From Mesobacillus harenae (GTDB lineage: Bacteria; Bacillota; Bacilli; Bacillales; Cytobacillaceae), in the NCBI RefSeq assembly GCF_013343715.1, contig NZ_JABUNR010000010.1, forward strand, positions 62,001 through 126,000: DNA of 64,000 nt, in the 5' to 3' direction. Positions 19,397-28,202 of this stretch are shown piece by piece. Position numbers and translations under genes: made by a program. How positions within the stretch are numbered: position 1 is the stretch's first letter; each line of letters begins with the position of its first letter. Under the pieces are notes generated by a model. It did no database searches and was not told the origin of the DNA. It was given only the letters and a program-made list of their open reading frames with translations.

Positions 19397-20758
19397 TTAG
19401 ATACAAACACCTGACTTTTCCTGTGATAAACCTGACCGGTCGTCATAAATAACCTTCCCGCGTAACATGGTTTTTTTTATTTTCAACTGAAAAGTCCTGT
19501 TTTCGTAAGGAGAAAAAGGATTTCGAAACAGAAATGATTCTTTATTGGCGAAGGTTGATTCATCCAAAGAAATGAATACCAAGTCAGCATCGATGCCAGC
19601 CTGGATACACCCTTTCCTGCTGCCTATACCGAACCTGTCTGCCGGATTTGCTGTTCCGAGCGGCAGAATTTTCTGAAGGCTGATTTTCCGCTTCAATGCT
19701 TCATCAATCAATCCTAGCCACGTAAATTGGACTCCTTGTATGCCGCCCCACGCATCCCAAATTGAATCTGTTGATTTCATCGAATAAAGGCATGGTGAAT
19801 GGTCAGATCCGATCGTATCAATCCAGCCATTTTCCACGCAGTCCCACAGGGCTTCCACTTCATGTCTGGGCCTTAACGGCGGAGCGCATTTGAGGATAGC
19901 GCCTGTTTCTAAAAAATCATCTTCATCAAATATCAGATAATGAGGACACGTCTCAACCGTTGCATCGACACCGCTTCTTTTTGCCTGTTGAATTAATCCG
20001 ACGGTCTTAGCGGAGCTAATATGAACAAAATGAACCGCTGTACCAAGTTTGGCAGCCAGGTCCAACGTATAGCTGACAGCCGATTGCTCCGCTGATACAG
20101 GTCTGCTCGCGAGGAAAGCTTTGCGCTCGTTCTTTTCCTTGCCGTTTTTATAAAAGCTTGTAAGTCTATTAATCACTTCATTGTCTTCTGCATGAAGGGC
20201 AAGCAGTTTCCCGTGATTCTTCGCTGCTATCATCGCCTGCTTCAAATCCTTCTTCTGAAGGAAGGGGAAATCATCGATTCCGCTATTACACATAAAAGCC
20301 TTCCAGGCGACAATCCCTTTACTCATTTGCTCTAATTCAGTTTCGTTTGAAAGATTGCCTCCTGTCAGCCCGCCCCATAGCGCATAATCGATATGGGATA
20401 GAGAAGTTAAGTGTTTCTTCTTGTTCATTAAATTAGAAAGACTTGTTACAGATGGAGCAGAGTTCAGCGGCATATCAAAAATGGTTGTTGTTCCGCCCGC
20501 CGCCGCAGCACGGCTCCCAGTCTCGATTCCCTCCCAATCCGTCCGTCCAGGATCATTAAAATGGACATGGGCATCAATAAATCCGGGAACAACAAGGCAT
20601 CCCCCCGCATCGATTACATTGGCATTATCTTCGTACAATTTTTCAGTTTGATTTATTACCACTGCTGTTATTCGTTCACCGTTTACTTTAATGGCAGCTC
20701 TTTTAAACTCTCCGCCTGTGAAAACTATTCCATTTTTAACCCATTGCGTCTTTTCCAT
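19397..20758 (-). CDS. allB: Allantoinase
   Basis: The 453-residue product is a cyclic amidohydrolase. The metal-binding start GFIDAHVHFNDPGRTDWEG (about residues 56-74), the carbamylated-lysine segment GIVAWKAFMCNSG (about 150), LALHAEDNE, VHFVHISSA and the final aspartate in IGSDHSPC are all present. The FNDPGRTDWEG variant is typical of allantoinases rather than dihydroorotases or hydantoinases. It opens the allantoin ring to allantoate. The gene corresponds to pucH of B. subtilis. TAGGAGGGAC precedes the ATG, and nine bases separate it from the HIU hydrolase gene upstream. Confidence 0.95.
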   Translation of the reverse strand: MEKTQWVKNGIVFTGGEFKRAAIKVNGERITAVVINQTEKLYEDNANVIDAGGCLVVPGFIDAHVHFNDPGRTDWEGIETGSRAAAAGGTTTIFDMPLNSAPSVTSLSNLMNKKKHLTSLSHIDYALWGGLTGGNLSNETELEQMSKGIVAWKAFMCNSGIDDFPFLQKKDLKQAMIAAKNHGKLLALHAEDNEVINRLTSFYKNGKEKNERKAFLASRPVSAEQSAVSYTLDLAAKLGTAVHFVHISSAKTVGLIQQAKRSGVDATVETCPHYLIFDEDDFLETGAILKCAPPLRPRHEVEALWDCVENGWIDTIGSDHSPCLYSMKSTDSIWDAWGGIQGVQFTWLGLIDEALKRKISLQKILPLGTANPADRFGIGSRKGCIQAGIDADLVFISLDESTFANKESFLFRNPFSPYENRTFQLKIKKTMLRGKVIYDDRSGLSQEKSGVCI

Positions 20759-20767
20759 TTGTCCCTC

Positions 20768-21127
20768 CTAACTTCCCCGATACGTGCTGTATCCTCCAGG
20801 TGATATAAGCAGAGGAACATGGTAATGAGAGTTTGGTTCAGAAAGCCCGAAGCGGATAGGAACACAATCCAGGAATAATGGTTCTTCCGATGATACACCA
20901 AGCTTTCGATAATAATCCCCGACGTAAAAACGAATTTCATAGATTCCTTTTTTCATCGTGTCTTCCTTTAGAAGGGGTTCATCCACCCTCCCATCACTAT
21001 TCGTACAGCTAGCTTCCACTAGTTCATATTGACCTTCAGAATCTAGCATCCACAATTCAAGCGTAACGCCGGCAGCAGGTTTTCCCTGGCTCAAATTAAG
21101 CACATGCGTTGTCAGCCTGCCGCTCAT
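20768..21127 (-). CDS. uraH: 5-Hydroxyisourate hydrolase (transthyretin-like)
   Basis: The 119-residue product has the transthyretin-related hydrolase pattern: LTTHVLNLSQGKPAAG at the start with the catalytic His8, an arginine near residue 47 (DGRVDEPL), HYHVPLLISPGGYSTYRGS at the end, and the diagnostic C-terminal tetrapeptide YRGS. It hydrolyses the uricase product 5-hydroxyisourate to OHCU. B. subtilis calls it PucM. The ATG overlaps the uricase stop (ATGA), so the two are translationally coupled. Confidence 0.96.
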   Translation of the reverse strand: MSGRLTTHVLNLSQGKPAAGVTLELWMLDSEGQYELVEASCTNSDGRVDEPLLKEDTMKKGIYEIRFYVGDYYRKLGVSSEEPLFLDCVPIRFGLSEPNSHYHVPLLISPGGYSTYRGS

Positions 21128-22080
21128 TTAGGTGAGCTGCCTTCAAATTCAAGGATGTCAGATTGTGTCATTGAAAACCGCTGGAATCCAAATGGCGGTC
21201 GAGGTTCAGTAAAGACTTTGCCTTCTGGAGAGGAGGGGATCTCATCAAGCACTGTTTCCCAGGTCCGGTTATTTGATTCAAAACTAACCGTTTCAAGTTG
21301 AGGAAAACGCTCTAATATCCTATAACCGATTCGATAGATTAAATTTTGTATGGATGGGGAATTCTCTTCATGGAAGACGGTATAAGCAATATCTCTTACC
21401 TGTTCTGCTGCAACATACCCTTCGGGCGTTTCTCCCCTAGCTTCTTCCAGATCCTTATAACGCCAGGCGATATTCAGAAAGATAAACAGCGGGCGATCAT
21501 ATGATTCAGGCAATGTTGTATACTCATCCTTAATATAGCCAAAAAATGAACTACCCTTTACCTTAATCAGCTTCAAATCCTTAAGGCTGCTGACATGGTC
21601 GATTGTTTCGATTTCACTGCCAGATCGTTTCAAATCAACGGAAGCACAGGCCTGCTCGTTTAATGAATAACGAAAGACAAGCTGACTCGGTTCATAAGTT
21701 TTTCCTGCTGATACAGGAAGCTCTTCAAAAGGAATTTGTTCACCAGAAACTTTGATCGCAGACATATGCTCATATGTTTCAAGAAAACGCAGACCAACGA
21801 ATTCAAGAAATCCCTCTGCTGTTGACCCTTTATAATCCCCAGCATGCTTAAGAATGAAATTTTTCATTGAATCGGTTGCGACAATTGCATCATTGTCTCC
21901 CTCTTTAAAAGACGGAAATAGTACCTCTCCTTCGACTGCCACCTTTACATTCATCCCAAACAGTATATTGTTGCGGCCCGTAAAGGCTGATTCAGGGATG
22001 GTGCGAACGTTAGCAAGAGGTTTAGCATAAGTTCGGTAAACCCATACATCCTCTTTTCCATAACTCATTGTTCTAGTCAT
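21124..22080 (-). CDS. pucL: Urate oxidase (uricase), stand-alone
   Basis: The 318-residue product is a cofactor-free uricase of the tunneling fold. It carries IVATDSMKNFI with the catalytic threonine, KVKGSSFFGYIKDEYTTLPES in the second half, and LKLIKVKGS near the centre. It oxidises urate to 5-hydroxyisourate and hydrogen peroxide. In B. subtilis PucL the uricase is fused behind an OHCU decarboxylase; here it is a separate gene with its own ribosome site (AAGGAGG, about ten bases before the ATG), 13 bases after the decarboxylase stop. The split is therefore genuine and not a sequencing frameshift. Confidence 0.95.
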   Translation of the reverse strand: MTRTMSYGKEDVWVYRTYAKPLANVRTIPESAFTGRNNILFGMNVKVAVEGEVLFPSFKEGDNDAIVATDSMKNFILKHAGDYKGSTAEGFLEFVGLRFLETYEHMSAIKVSGEQIPFEELPVSAGKTYEPSQLVFRYSLNEQACASVDLKRSGSEIETIDHVSSLKDLKLIKVKGSSFFGYIKDEYTTLPESYDRPLFIFLNIAWRYKDLEEARGETPEGYVAAEQVRDIAYTVFHEENSPSIQNLIYRIGYRILERFPQLETVSFESNNRTWETVLDEIPSSPEGKVFTEPRPPFGFQRFSMTQSDILEFEGSSPK

Positions 22081-22093
22081 CAGGTATGCCTCC

Positions 22094-22579
22094 TTACAAA
22101 ATGATATCGTTTAACCGGAATCCGGCAATTTTATATACTTCCTGCAAAGCAACAGCGAATTCCTCTTCTTGGTTCAAGGTAACCCGCTGCTTCATTGCGG
22201 AAAGAATGGTATCCTTGCTTTGGCCTTTGACTGCCTTGATAAAAGGGAATTCAAACTTTTTAACATAAGCCTCATTTAATGAGGTAAACACGGCAAACTC
22301 TTTCTTAGAGAGCTGATCAAGACCCGCACCCGCTTGTTCTTTTTTTGAGGCCTCTGTCAGTTTTAATCTGGTTCCTAAGTCAGGATGAGCACGGAGCAAT
22401 GATAGCTGCAATGACTTTTCAGATTCCTCCACAATGGCAATCATTTGTTCGAGGAGCTTTTCCCGCGATGTTAGCGGCAGTCTTTCCCACGCTTTCTCAC
22501 CAATCCACGGAGAGTGTTCAAACACCCAGCCGACTTTCCCAATAAATTCTTCTTTGGTCATTAGATTTATTTTTTCCAT
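22094..22579 (-). CDS. uraD: OHCU decarboxylase
   Basis: The 161-residue all-helical product has the 2-oxo-4-hydroxy-4-carboxy-5-ureidoimidazoline decarboxylase motifs: FEHSPWIGEKAW near residue 16, LLRAHPDLGTR with the catalytic histidine near residue 61, SKKEQAGAGLDQL and FPFIKAVKG. It turns OHCU into (S)-allantoin. The equivalent in B. subtilis is the N-terminal half of PucL. Here it ends normally before the uricase start. Its 5' end overlaps pucE by 13 bases and GAAGGTG precedes the ATG. Confidence 0.95.
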   Translation of the reverse strand: MEKINLMTKEEFIGKVGWVFEHSPWIGEKAWERLPLTSREKLLEQMIAIVEESEKSLQLSLLRAHPDLGTRLKLTEASKKEQAGAGLDQLSKKEFAVFTSLNEAYVKKFEFPFIKAVKGQSKDTILSAMKQRVTLNQEEEFAVALQEVYKIAGFRLNDIIL

Positions 22580-23112
22580 CCAACTGCACCTTCTATTTCA
22601 TTCTCATTTAAGTTTTTAATTGCACGTTGAACTGCTCTGATAATTCCTCCATATCCTGTACACCGGCAAAGATTCCCGGAAAGCCCTTCTTTGATTTGCT
22701 CCTCTGTAGGATTAGCATGGTAATTAAGCAATGCTTTTACTGCCATAATCATTCCTGGTGTACAATAGCCGCACTGGAAGCCACCTTCCTCCAAAAAAGC
22801 AGATTGGATTGGGTCAAGGCTTCTTTCGGCCAACCCTTCTATCGTACAAATCGATGTTCCATTTGCCTGGTAGGCCATTACCAGGCAGGAATTAACCAGC
22901 TTGTTATCCATATGAACTGCACATGTTCCGCAGCGGCCAACCTCGCAGGAAAATTTAGTACCTGTCAGTTCCAAATCCTCCCGTAATAGATCAACAAGAC
23001 GTGCTGCCGGTGCTACCGTTAATTGACGATGGAACCCATTTACCTCGAGTTCAAGCTCTATTTTTACTGGCTGTGGGGAGGGGGTTGCCATTATTACCTT
23101 CTTTACATCCAT
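22567..23112 (-). CDS. pucE: Xanthine dehydrogenase, [2Fe-2S] subunit
   Basis: The 181-residue product has the two iron-sulfur sites of the small subunit of molybdenum hydroxylases. The plant-type site is CEVGRCGTC plus a later Cys in NSCLVM, and the C-terminal site is CGYC followed by CRC in GNLCRCTGYGGI. It passes electrons between the molybdenum and FAD subunits. The gene follows pucD with a ten-base overlap and GGAGGGAG before the ATG. Length fits the family (about 150-180 residues). Confidence 0.95.
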   Translation of the reverse strand: MDVKKVIMATPSPQPVKIELELEVNGFHRQLTVAPAARLVDLLREDLELTGTKFSCEVGRCGTCAVHMDNKLVNSCLVMAYQANGTSICTIEGLAERSLDPIQSAFLEEGGFQCGYCTPGMIMAVKALLNYHANPTEEQIKEGLSGNLCRCTGYGGIIRAVQRAIKNLNENEIEGAVGWKK

Positions 23113-25400
23113 TTATCTCCCTCCATAAAGCTCACTTTTTCAAGAATAAGTTCTGGGGAGACGGGAAGCTTGTTGATCCAGCAGCCTGTCGCATTATAAA
23201 TGGCCTGAGCAATCGCGGGAGCAACGGCAACAGTCCCTATTTCACCAACCCCTCGAGGGCCGAATTCATCTCCTTCATATAACTCTTCAACTGCTTCAGT
23301 AATCATTTCGAATGGAACGTCAAAGATGGTTGGGATCAAATAAGTATCAAAGTTATCGTTAAGATAGATTCCCTTTTCGATGATGGAATGTTCCATCAGG
23401 GTATATCCGAGGGCCATTGCACCCCCTCCTTCAATTTGCCCGCGATACCCCATCGGACTGACAACAGGCCCCGCTGATACAGCCTGTTCCATACCCGTTA
23501 CCTTCACCCTTCCTGTTAGAATGTCCACTTCCACTTCGACAATCACCGCTGCAAAGGCATATAGAAAATGGCTTCCTGCAACTGTCGCATCAGGACTCAC
23601 TGGGAAATCAAATGAAGTCTGAACAGAGATCGAACGGTCTTGGACTAAGGCGCTGGCAAGATCAGCAAAAGAAAGGTACGCTTCGCCAGACTGTTGAGCA
23701 TCTTTTAGCCAGATCCCCCCAGGTCCCATCTCCATTCGATTAGCAGGGGTTCCTGTCGCTAGTTCCGCCAGATCAATCATCTGGCTTCGGAAGGAATCCT
23801 TCATTTTCTGCAATGAGTGCCATACCATGCTTGTTGCCCGCGATGCCGTCGAGGAACCTGAAACAGGTACCAGATCCGTATCGCCGATAACGATGCTGAT
23901 ATCTTTATCCAAGCAGTTAAATTCCTCCAACAATATTGTTTCAATCACTGACAGAAGTCCCTGCCCGCACTCCTCAAAACCAAAGGCAGCCGCAATTTTT
24001 CCATCCTTTGTAAAAGAAAGCCTTCCCCCTGCAGGATCCATCCTCCCGGCACCAAGCCCTCCGCCGTGCATGGTAATAGCTGCACCGGTCCCTCTTGCCT
24101 TCCATCTTTCGTTAAGATCCCCTTTCTCGTTTCTCAAGTCAGCTCTTTTGAAAAAGGACTTTTGAATCGCTTCAAGAACATGAGTAGCGCCATTGGTCGG
24201 AGCAATACGTTGCCCTAATGGTCCTGGGTCCTCTGCTTCCCTTAAATTCAAGCGACGGAATTCTAAATAGTCAATCTGCAGCTTTTCGGCAAGGCGATCC
24301 ATCTGTCCCTCCAGGGCAAATGTTATTTGGTTTCCGCCAAAGCCTCTGAATTCACCAGCAACACCATTATTTGTAAAAACGGAAAGTCCTTCTGTTTCCA
24401 TATTCGGAATCTTATATGGACCAGAAACATGCTCCACCGCAAAATCCAAAATCGCCGGGCCCAACGTGGCATAAGCACCAGTATCCGCAATAATCTTTAC
24501 CTTGTGGGCAAGGATTTTTCCATTTTTGTCAGCACCTGTTTTCACAGTGATTTTCATAGGATGACGTTTAAGGCCTGCCTTGACTGATTCTTGTCTGCTT
24601 TGGTGGATTTTAACTGGGCAATTTGCTGCTAAAGCTAATAAAGCTCCATACGGCTGAATGTTTAATTCATCCTTCCCGCCAAATGACCCGCCCATCGGAC
24701 TCGAAACAATTCGGATATCTTTTTCCGGTATATTAAGAATTCTTGATAGCTGAAAACGATCTTTAAACCCATGCTGAGTCCCAGCATAAACGGTGATTTT
24801 TCCTCCCGGTTCAGGAACTATTACCCCGCCTTCAGTTTCCATGTAGGCATGCATCTGTCTTGGAACGTCATACGTTTCCTCAATGATCACAAAGCTTTTT
24901 TGAAAACCATCCTCCACATTCCCTATGCTGTAGCCCGCCCGGTGCAGGATATTGCCATCGGGGTGAAGAAGGGGGGCACCTGGTTCAAGTGCTTTTTCCG
25001 TACTGTCAATAACAGGAAGTCGACGATAGTTCACCTCAATCAGTCCCAATGCCTTTTCGGCAATTTCCTCTGTATCTGCAGCAACCGCTGCAAGAGCATC
25101 GCCAACGTAGCGGACTTTGTCTTTGCAGAGCACTGGCTGGTCTGGAAAAATGATTCCGTACCCGTTCAGGCCTGGAACGTCCTTATAGGTAACCACAGCT
25201 CTGACGCCAGGAAGCTTTCTTGCTAGATCGGTTGAAATCGAGACAATCTCAGCGTGCGGTTCTGAGCTTCTTAAAATTTTTCCGTACAGCATATTAGGAA
25301 AGGTTAAGTCAGTCAGGTATTTTATTCCCCCGGTCACTTTACCAGGACCATCAGGACGGATTTTCCCTTTCCATTCTTTTAAACTTGTGTTCATTAGCAT
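23103..25400 (-). CDS. pucD: Xanthine dehydrogenase, molybdopterin-binding subunit
   Basis: The 765-residue product is the catalytic subunit that oxidises hypoxanthine and xanthine to urate. It has the N-terminal a/b hammerhead (GGIKYLTDLTFPNMLYGKIL), SPMGGSFGGKDE near residue 228, FRGFGGNQITFALE near 350, GFEECGQGL, and the C-terminal GVGEIGTVAVAPAI that holds the catalytic glutamate. The start at 25400 is preceded by AAAGGGGGAC; a second ATG two codons on is possible. It lies between the FAD and iron-sulfur subunit genes, as in pucABCDE of B. subtilis. Confidence 0.95.
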   Translation of the reverse strand: MLMNTSLKEWKGKIRPDGPGKVTGGIKYLTDLTFPNMLYGKILRSSEPHAEIVSISTDLARKLPGVRAVVTYKDVPGLNGYGIIFPDQPVLCKDKVRYVGDALAAVAADTEEIAEKALGLIEVNYRRLPVIDSTEKALEPGAPLLHPDGNILHRAGYSIGNVEDGFQKSFVIIEETYDVPRQMHAYMETEGGVIVPEPGGKITVYAGTQHGFKDRFQLSRILNIPEKDIRIVSSPMGGSFGGKDELNIQPYGALLALAANCPVKIHQSRQESVKAGLKRHPMKITVKTGADKNGKILAHKVKIIADTGAYATLGPAILDFAVEHVSGPYKIPNMETEGLSVFTNNGVAGEFRGFGGNQITFALEGQMDRLAEKLQIDYLEFRRLNLREAEDPGPLGQRIAPTNGATHVLEAIQKSFFKRADLRNEKGDLNERWKARGTGAAITMHGGGLGAGRMDPAGGRLSFTKDGKIAAAFGFEECGQGLLSVIETILLEEFNCLDKDISIVIGDTDLVPVSGSSTASRATSMVWHSLQKMKDSFRSQMIDLAELATGTPANRMEMGPGGIWLKDAQQSGEAYLSFADLASALVQDRSISVQTSFDFPVSPDATVAGSHFLYAFAAVIVEVEVDILTGRVKVTGMEQAVSAGPVVSPMGYRGQIEGGGAMALGYTLMEHSIIEKGIYLNDNFDTYLIPTIFDVPFEMITEAVEELYEGDEFGPRGVGEIGTVAVAPAIAQAIYNATGCWINKLPVSPELILEKVSFMEGDKWM

Positions 25401-25411
25401 AAAGTCCCCCT

Positions 25412-26293
25412 TTATCCCGCTTTTCCAACAATTCCGGAGACAATCAGATTCGCAGCCGCTGCTTTTTTATAGCCGGCAGAGGAAAACGGATCAGTGTTCA
25501 CATTCATTTCGTCTTTAATTGTTTGTATGGCTTTAGTCAATAACTCGTGGCTCAGGATACAGCCATTAAGGACCTGTTCGGTATGAATAAACCGTTGCGG
25601 CGGAGATGTACTGCCGCTTGCAGCCAAACGGATTTCCAGTATCTCGTTTTGTTCACTGGTGCGGCAATAGCCTGCAACCGTTAAAATGCTTGGCGAAAAT
25701 GCTTCCCGGTGCCCAAGCTTTTTATAGAAATATTGCCCATTGTTTACTCCATCTGTTTCAGGCACTAAAACATAAACAAGAATAAGATTTTTTATGGAAC
25801 TTTCCATTCTAATGTAATCGGATAGTAAAGTAAGGAGTATTTCTTTTCCATCAAATAGAGCCAGACTTGCATCCATTGCTAGCAATGCAGGGATAGAGTC
25901 GCCAAACCGGTTAGCAATATTCCCGCCAATCGTCGCTTTATTGCGGACTGCTGGAGCTGCAATTGATCCGGCAGCTTCCGTAAGAAGAGGAGCAGAAACA
26001 GCTATTTCTGAATGCTGTCTGCATACATCCAAAGAAGTTAGGGCACCAATCCTGGTTACCGCTTGCCCATGAATAGGACTTTTTATGATACCCTGCATTT
26101 CTTTTATACGCTCAAGGCTAATTAGATTAGCTGGACACTCGATTCCTTTCTGCCAATGAGTCTGCATAAGAGTTCCACCGGCAATATACTGAGCATCCGG
26201 ACCGAACCGGTGTTTTAGCTGCCATGCATCTGCCAGGTTTTCTGGCATCCAAATAGCTGGTGAATCAATCATGACTGTTCCCTGTCTAATCAT
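25412..26293 (-). CDS. pucC: Xanthine dehydrogenase, FAD-binding subunit
   Basis: The 293-residue product is the medium subunit of a three-subunit molybdenum hydroxylase. The FAD-binding motifs are AGGTLMQTHWQKG (about residue 38) and ATIGGNIANRFGDSIPALLAMDA (about 119-141), followed by the C-terminal CO dehydrogenase-type domain. It passes electrons to NAD or another acceptor. The ATG at 26293 has GGGG six bases upstream; an alternative ATG seven codons on has AGGGAA. It begins three bases after the pucB stop. Confidence 0.93.
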   Translation of the reverse strand: MIRQGTVMIDSPAIWMPENLADAWQLKHRFGPDAQYIAGGTLMQTHWQKGIECPANLISLERIKEMQGIIKSPIHGQAVTRIGALTSLDVCRQHSEIAVSAPLLTEAAGSIAAPAVRNKATIGGNIANRFGDSIPALLAMDASLALFDGKEILLTLLSDYIRMESSIKNLILVYVLVPETDGVNNGQYFYKKLGHREAFSPSILTVAGYCRTSEQNEILEIRLAASGSTSPPQRFIHTEQVLNGCILSHELLTKAIQTIKDEMNVNTDPFSSAGYKKAAAANLIVSGIVGKAG

Positions 26294-26296
26294 GGT

Positions 26297-26932
26297 CTAC
26301 CCCAGTCCTTTCATTGCCTCGTAGTCCTCCGCTGTATCAATATCGAAAAAATCTGAAGCATCGTTATAATCGATAAATAAGCCTTTCGCTGAATATTTTT
26401 GTAAAAGCCTTCGGGCTCCTTCGTCCCCTTGCAGTCTGAGCAAGTCAGGGACTGCCCTAGGTGAAAAAATAATTGGAGGTCGAGGTATCCCTTGAAACCG
26501 GGCTGCAACAAACCATTTATAGGGATCATCCTGACAGTGCTTTTCGTATTTAGAACATAAATCGTTGATCGTGCTAACGGATATAAATGGCTGATCAGCC
26601 AGGAGAACGAGGATTCCCTTTGGCTTTCTCTTTAAAGCAGCATTCAAACCGTATAATAGGGAATTGGCTTGGCCTTTACTAGAATTCGGGCATTCCGCCT
26701 GTGACCATTGTCCGTATAGAGTAGGCTCGAACATGGAGGGCGCTATCCAGTAAAGTCTATCTCCTTCTCTCGTCACAACGATCGTATGTTTTACGCTAGT
26801 TTGAAGTGCTTTCTGGATTGATAAACCTCCTACTGAACACGTTCCAAGCGGCAGAGATAACTTATTCGCTCCCATCCGAGCGCTCTTGCCTGCGGCTAGA
26901 ACTACAGCAATGATTTCGTTTTTATTATTCAT
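26297..26932 (-). CDS. pucB: Molybdenum cofactor cytidylyltransferase-like maturation protein
   Basis: The 211-residue product is a MobA/MocA-like nucleotidyltransferase with VVLAAGKSARMGANKLSLPLG at the N-terminus, ILVLLADQPFISV (metal aspartate) and a closing FFDIDTAEDYEAM. PucB is required for xanthine dehydrogenase in B. subtilis and probably attaches CMP to the pterin to give the cytosine dinucleotide form or inserts the sulfo-cofactor. It overlaps pucA by four bases (ATGA), so coupling is likely. Confidence 0.92.
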   Translation of the reverse strand: MNNKNEIIAVVLAAGKSARMGANKLSLPLGTCSVGGLSIQKALQTSVKHTIVVTREGDRLYWIAPSMFEPTLYGQWSQAECPNSSKGQANSLLYGLNAALKRKPKGILVLLADQPFISVSTINDLCSKYEKHCQDDPYKWFVAARFQGIPRPPIIFSPRAVPDLLRLQGDEGARRLLQKYSAKGLFIDYNDASDFFDIDTAEDYEAMKGLG

Positions 26933-27975
26933 GAGCTGATGGCCCCTTCCGCTTTTTTAACTCTTTGCCGCTGGATCAACTCGGCGACAATGCTGATCGC
27001 AATTTCCTCCGGCCCCTCTGCTTCAATCGCGAGGCCAGCCGGGCTTGTAATCGCTGATGGAATTTCCTCGCCGTTTAGTAATCTTTGTGTTCGCTTTCGC
27101 GGACCAAGAACCCCCAAATACGCAAGCTCCTTATTCCTTATATGTTGCAGAATTTCTTGATCCCTTTGAAATTGGTGAGTCTGGATTAAAACAGAATCAT
27201 TTTTTGAAAGCTTAAGTCTGTTCATGATTTCGCGAGGAAACCCTACGATACATTCATTAGCAGATGGGAATTTCGCTTCCCTGCATAATTCATCCCTCCA
27301 ATCAGCAACTGAAACAGAAAAACCGGCTGCTGATGCAATCCTAACGAGTGGAATAGCATCTGCTCCTGCACCAAAAACAATTAAGCGCGGTTTCGGCCGA
27401 AACGAGTGAACGTAGATTTCCGCCCCCAGGTCTGGCAAATACCTTATCCCGCTTTTAGGAGTTTTGTTATGAAATATGGCTATAGCCCTTTTCACTACCT
27501 TAGGTACTCCACCATGCCATTTCCCAAAAAGCTGTCCATCATCTGAAAGAAATAGATAGTCGGAAACAGTCCCTCCAATGGTTAATTTCTTTATAATCGT
27601 TACTCTGTTACCCAAATCAAGCTGGTATTTTAATTTGCGGAGCTGATCATAGAAGAAGGCATCAATCGGTTCCAAAAGAACCGTGACAGCTCCATTACAC
27701 CCAGCACCTTGTCCCCATAACGAGTCATCCTCTGATTGCATATCATACTTGATTGTTTTCGCTACGTTTTGTTGTATCACTTCAGAAACCTGGCAGGAAA
27801 GATCGTTTTCAAGACAGCCTCCACTTAACAACCCTGTTTTTTCACCATTTTCTCTGAGCAGCATCGACGTTCCTTCTTTTCGATAGGCGGATCCATCGAC
27901 CTTAATGATTGTAGCGAGAACAGCTTTTCCGGATGACAAAAATAAGGCATTAAGTATCTCATGTATCCCTTCCAT
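26929..27975 (-). CDS. pucA: Xanthine dehydrogenase maturation protein, XdhC/CoxI family
   Basis: The product of about 348 residues has an N-terminal CoxI domain (ATIIKVDGSAYRKEGTSMLL, then GLLSGGCLENDL) and a C-terminal Rossmann domain (RLIVFGAGADAIPLVRIA, then LGVLGPRKRTQRLL). XdhC proteins load the sulfurated molybdenum cofactor into xanthine dehydrogenase. I chose the ATG at 27975 because GTAGGAG is eight bases upstream; a GTG at 27984 overlaps that site. It is the first gene of the long purine operon and lies about 50 bases after a TnrA-type promoter. Confidence 0.92.
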   Translation of the reverse strand: MEGIHEILNALFLSSGKAVLATIIKVDGSAYRKEGTSMLLRENGEKTGLLSGGCLENDLSCQVSEVIQQNVAKTIKYDMQSEDDSLWGQGAGCNGAVTVLLEPIDAFFYDQLRKLKYQLDLGNRVTIIKKLTIGGTVSDYLFLSDDGQLFGKWHGGVPKVVKRAIAIFHNKTPKSGIRYLPDLGAEIYVHSFRPKPRLIVFGAGADAIPLVRIASAAGFSVSVADWRDELCREAKFPSANECIVGFPREIMNRLKLSKNDSVLIQTHQFQRDQEILQHIRNKELAYLGVLGPRKRTQRLLNGEEIPSAITSPAGLAIEAEGPEEIAISIVAELIQRQRVKKAEGAISS

Positions 27976-28023
27976 TTTAGCCACTCCTACTTTTCTAAAT
28001 CTTGCGAATGCTTTATTTCATTC

Positions 28024-28075
28024 ATATTAGCTAAAACAAAAGGCACTCGCTACAAACATGTTAAGAAATCTCACA
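28024..28075 (-). promoter_or_regulatory. TnrA/GlnR box and promoter of the purine operon
   Basis: On the minus strand TGTGAGATTTCTTAACA (28059-28075) matches 12 of the 13 fixed positions of the TnrA/GlnR consensus TGTNANATTTTNTNACA. TAATAT at 28024-28029 is a likely -10, putting the box centre near -50, the position where TnrA activates promoters. The -35 at the correct distance is poor, in line with activator dependence. Confidence 0.75.
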
Positions 28076-28137
28076 CGCTTTTGCCTTCATTTTCTAAAAA
28101 TTGCATGTATACTTGCCTTAGCTATTTAAAAAGGACA

Positions 28138-28173
28138 AAAAAAGACATAATCCTCAACGGAGGAATTATGCCT
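28138..28173 (-). terminator. Terminator of the urease operon
   Basis: On the minus strand AGGCATAATTCCTC pairs with GAGGATTATGTCT and a run of seven or more T follows. It lies 30 bases past the ureH stop and separates the urease and purine operons. Confidence 0.9.
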
Positions 28174-28202
28174 TTATTCAAACAGTTTATAACGGTTAAT
28201 CC

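Noticed and set aside
28101..28120. Sigma-54 promoter ahead of pucA
   Set aside because: GG and GC are 11 rather than 10 bases apart, and the upstream TnrA box with a -10 explains control better.
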